From Eggerthellaceae bacterium (GTDB lineage Bacteria > Actinomycetota > Coriobacteriia > Coriobacteriales > Eggerthellaceae): 14,576 nucleotides of DNA. Of this stretch, positions 12,771-14,576 are shown piece after piece. Location of the stretch: positions 1 to 14,576 of the forward strand of contig CAADXT010000089.1 of the NCBI GenBank assembly GCA_900753095.1, in the 5' to 3' direction. Each line of letters starts with the position of its first letter. Position 1 is the stretch's first letter. Made by a program: the position numbers and the translations under genes. Under the pieces are notes generated by a model. The model was given only the letters and a program-made list of their open reading frames with translations. It did no database searches and was not told the origin of the DNA.

Positions 12771-14573
12771 TTATACTGCCAAAGAATCAGCGGGTTGGGC
12801 CCAATCGAGCCAAACGGACGCATCGGTAATCGGAACGTCAACCAGACGCTCGCTGCGGCCATGGACGCCTGCGGCGGTCCGCACAACAACGGTTGCAACG
12901 CCCGCATGGCGCTGCAACGGGTTCGTGCGAATGCAGGCGTACTGCATCTTCCTTCGCGGCACCACCACGGTGTCGGTGGAATACCCACCGTTCACCACCG
13001 TCGTACCGGACTCGTCGAACCCGAACGCAGAACGGCGAAACCACAGTACCGCGCCTACGGCTTCGACAAGGGCAAAGGCGATGCACAGGGAAATGCCCGG
13101 GACAAACGCAGCCACCACAAGATTGCCAAGCTCAACCGAGGTAACGAAGCCGCCGCTGTACGCCACGCAAGCAGCCATATAGAGCATCCCCAAGCACACG
13201 GCAAACCAGAATCCAAAACCCTTCACCACCACTCGGCGCGTGACGGCACGACGAAGGGCCACTTTCGGCGGCCTGGTATCCGCACGCGCGGCATGCGCGT
13301 ATTCCGGCGTAAGGTTCCCGACAAGCTGCCACGCTTCCGCAAGAGGCAGGAAAGGATGAACCACCAGCTTTTCCGTTTCCGGCCGGGAAGCCGAGCCCGA
13401 TTCCTCGTTGCCTTCCGCACCCACCTTGCCGTAGGAAACGGAGCAGCAGCGAAGAAGGCGCTGGAAGAAGGTCTGATGCACGTGCACCGACTGGATACGG
13501 TCAACGTCGATGCCGCTGAACAGGTGGGTAACGATGCCGCGCTCGACCTCGATGCGGTTGCCGCGGCGGCGGGCACGGAAACCGCCGTAGGAAAGGCAAG
13601 CGCTCACCATGTACACGACCCATGCCAGCAGCAAACAGCCCACAACCATGAGCCCCACCGCCACGCAAGCCATCAGAAAATCGCTTTTCGCCATACCGGC
13701 AACGGCGCTCACCGAGCCGGAGCTCATAAGGTTCAGATCTATCGCGAAGCACAGCACGGTAGCAAAGGCGGAGACAACCGCCAGAACAGCCAGGGCAAAA
13801 GACGACCTGCTGCAAAGCGCCGCAAGGACAAGCTGCTTGTTCCCCAAGCCGTATTCGCAGGAGACGGTGCCGGTATCAACCTCCTCCTTCGCGAAGACAC
13901 CGCGCATGTCGTCCATCACCGAGGCGGCGGCGTCGAGAACGTTTCCCTCGGGTTGGCTTGGCTGGCAAGCTGCTCCTGCTGCCTCGCCCTCAACCTCGGC
14001 GCGCTTGCGCCTGAAAAGCTCAAGGCGCACATACTCTGCGGCGCTGCGCTCCACGTAGGAGATCACCACAGCCTTGTTGCTCGCGCCGCCTGCAGTATCG
14101 ATGGTCACCGTGCACACGCCAGCCAAACGCTGCAAAAGAGACGCGCGCTCGTTCACCGACTGCACTTTCGCGTACGGCACATGGGTGCGATGCTTGTTCA
14201 AGATGCCCGAGTAGAAGCTGAACTCCGTTTCATCGAACTCGTACCAGATGTAGCGATACGCCCACGCACGGAAGCCCGTAACCACCGCGCATATCACCAG
14301 CGTTATGGCCAAGAGCAGGAAAAACGCCGCAATGATGGCATAGACAGAGGCAAACCCCAGAAACTCCGCCAGCGTTATAAGCCCTTCCAGGGAAGAAAGG
14401 CCGCACACGTAGATAATCGGAGCCGCACGCAGCGTGCCAAGCCATATATAGCAATGGTGAAGGGAATGCCGCGCGCCCGTGTTATCCAGAGGCTGCTGCG
14501 ATGCAGGAGCGGAGCCGTCGAAGCCGGCTTCAGCAGCAAAAGGAGCAGGCGGAATCGGTGCGTTGCGCTTCAT
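12771..14573 (-). CDS. YdbT-like membrane protein with three bPH2 (bacterial PH) modules
   Basis: 600 residues built as three copies of one module: two transmembrane helices followed by a bacterial PH-like domain. Helix pairs lie at about 50-68/74-100, 253-280/299-325 and 452-472/484-512. PH domains start at about 112 (VPYAKVQSVNERASLLQRLAG), 340 (IDVDRIQSVHVHQTFFQRLL) and 518 (VPRRKMQYACIRTNPLQRHAG); the shared R/K-x-Q-x(7-9)-LQR pattern shows the homology between copies. B. subtilis YdbT has the same plan but is about 100 residues shorter; the surplus here is mostly the 186-250 and 385-440 linkers. YdbS/YdbT proteins have been linked to envelope resistance and membrane homeostasis. The ATG at 14573 is 3 nt from the window edge, so its ribosome site is unseen and a YdbS-like partner gene may precede it. 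Confidence 0.88.
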   Translation of the reverse strand: MKRNAPIPPAPFAAEAGFDGSAPASQQPLDNTGARHSLHHCYIWLGTLRAAPIIYVCGLSSLEGLITLAEFLGFASVYAIIAAFFLLLAITLVICAVVTGFRAWAYRYIWYEFDETEFSFYSGILNKHRTHVPYAKVQSVNERASLLQRLAGVCTVTIDTAGGASNKAVVISYVERSAAEYVRLELFRRKRAEVEGEAAGAACQPSQPEGNVLDAAASVMDDMRGVFAKEEVDTGTVSCEYGLGNKQLVLAALCSRSSFALAVLAVVSAFATVLCFAIDLNLMSSGSVSAVAGMAKSDFLMACVAVGLMVVGCLLLAWVVYMVSACLSYGGFRARRRGNRIEVERGIVTHLFSGIDVDRIQSVHVHQTFFQRLLRCCSVSYGKVGAEGNEESGSASRPETEKLVVHPFLPLAEAWQLVGNLTPEYAHAARADTRPPKVALRRAVTRRVVVKGFGFWFAVCLGMLYMAACVAYSGGFVTSVELGNLVVAAFVPGISLCIAFALVEAVGAVLWFRRSAFGFDESGTTVVNGGYSTDTVVVPRRKMQYACIRTNPLQRHAGVATVVVRTAAGVHGRSERLVDVPITDASVWLDWAQPADSLAV

Positions 14574-14576
14574 CCC

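Noticed and set aside
13476..13490. Other CACGTG cores (within 4254-4260, 5603-5612 and 13478-13488) as further parS sites
   Set aside because: All lie inside coding regions and their flanks deviate from the parS consensus at several positions.

Overview
The window comes from the chromosome of a fairly high-G+C bacterium, probably a Gram-positive actinobacterium. Strong AGGAGG-type ribosome sites, GTG and TTG starts, a two-gene TrkA set, a PspC protein and a YdbT-type bPH2 protein fit this. Coriobacteriia/Eggerthellaceae is my best guess from overall gene style, but no 16S or marker gene is present to prove it. Eleven of the twelve genes read leftward (minus strand). No phage genes, transposase, CRISPR array, rRNA or tRNA was seen.

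Layout, left to right. (1) 1-704: exodeoxyribonuclease III, cut off by the window edge, with a long imperfect hairpin (769-865) behind it. (2) 920-2458: purC (SAICAR synthase) followed, 39 nt downstream, by a Lys/Ala-rich two-helix membrane protein of unknown function. (3) 2568-4867: an OmpR-type response regulator and its HAMP histidine kinase, separated by a strong intrinsic hairpin terminator with a UUCG loop. (4) 5128-6660: the only plus-strand gene, divergent from the two-component genes, encoding a membrane-anchored or exported protein with a long basic N-terminus and a Tat-like twin arginine. (5) 6661-6966: a convergent gap almost filled by a 209-bp nested palindrome with 26-bp terminal inverted repeats, plus a perfect 24-bp palindromic terminator. 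(6) 6967-8310: purB (adenylosuccinate lyase). (7) 8400-9741: two adjacent TrkA/RCK potassium-transport regulators. (8) 9742-9917: a regulatory gap with a candidate promoter, a strong terminator and a consensus match to the chromosome-partitioning site parS. (9) 9918-14573: four envelope genes: a secreted double-psi beta-barrel (3D/RlpA-like) protein, a PspC-domain multi-helix protein, a hemolysin III/PAQR-like membrane protein, and a three-module bPH2 membrane protein.

The genes suggest three themes: purine synthesis (purC and purB, in separate transcription units), envelope sensing and maintenance (two-component pair, PspC, bPH2, hemolysin III, barrel protein), and potassium control (TrkA pair). 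The parS site implies the region lies in the origin-proximal part of the chromosome. I did not find a convincing new defence or mobile system. The most notable non-coding signals are parS, the 209-bp palindromic element and the terminator inside the two-component operon.
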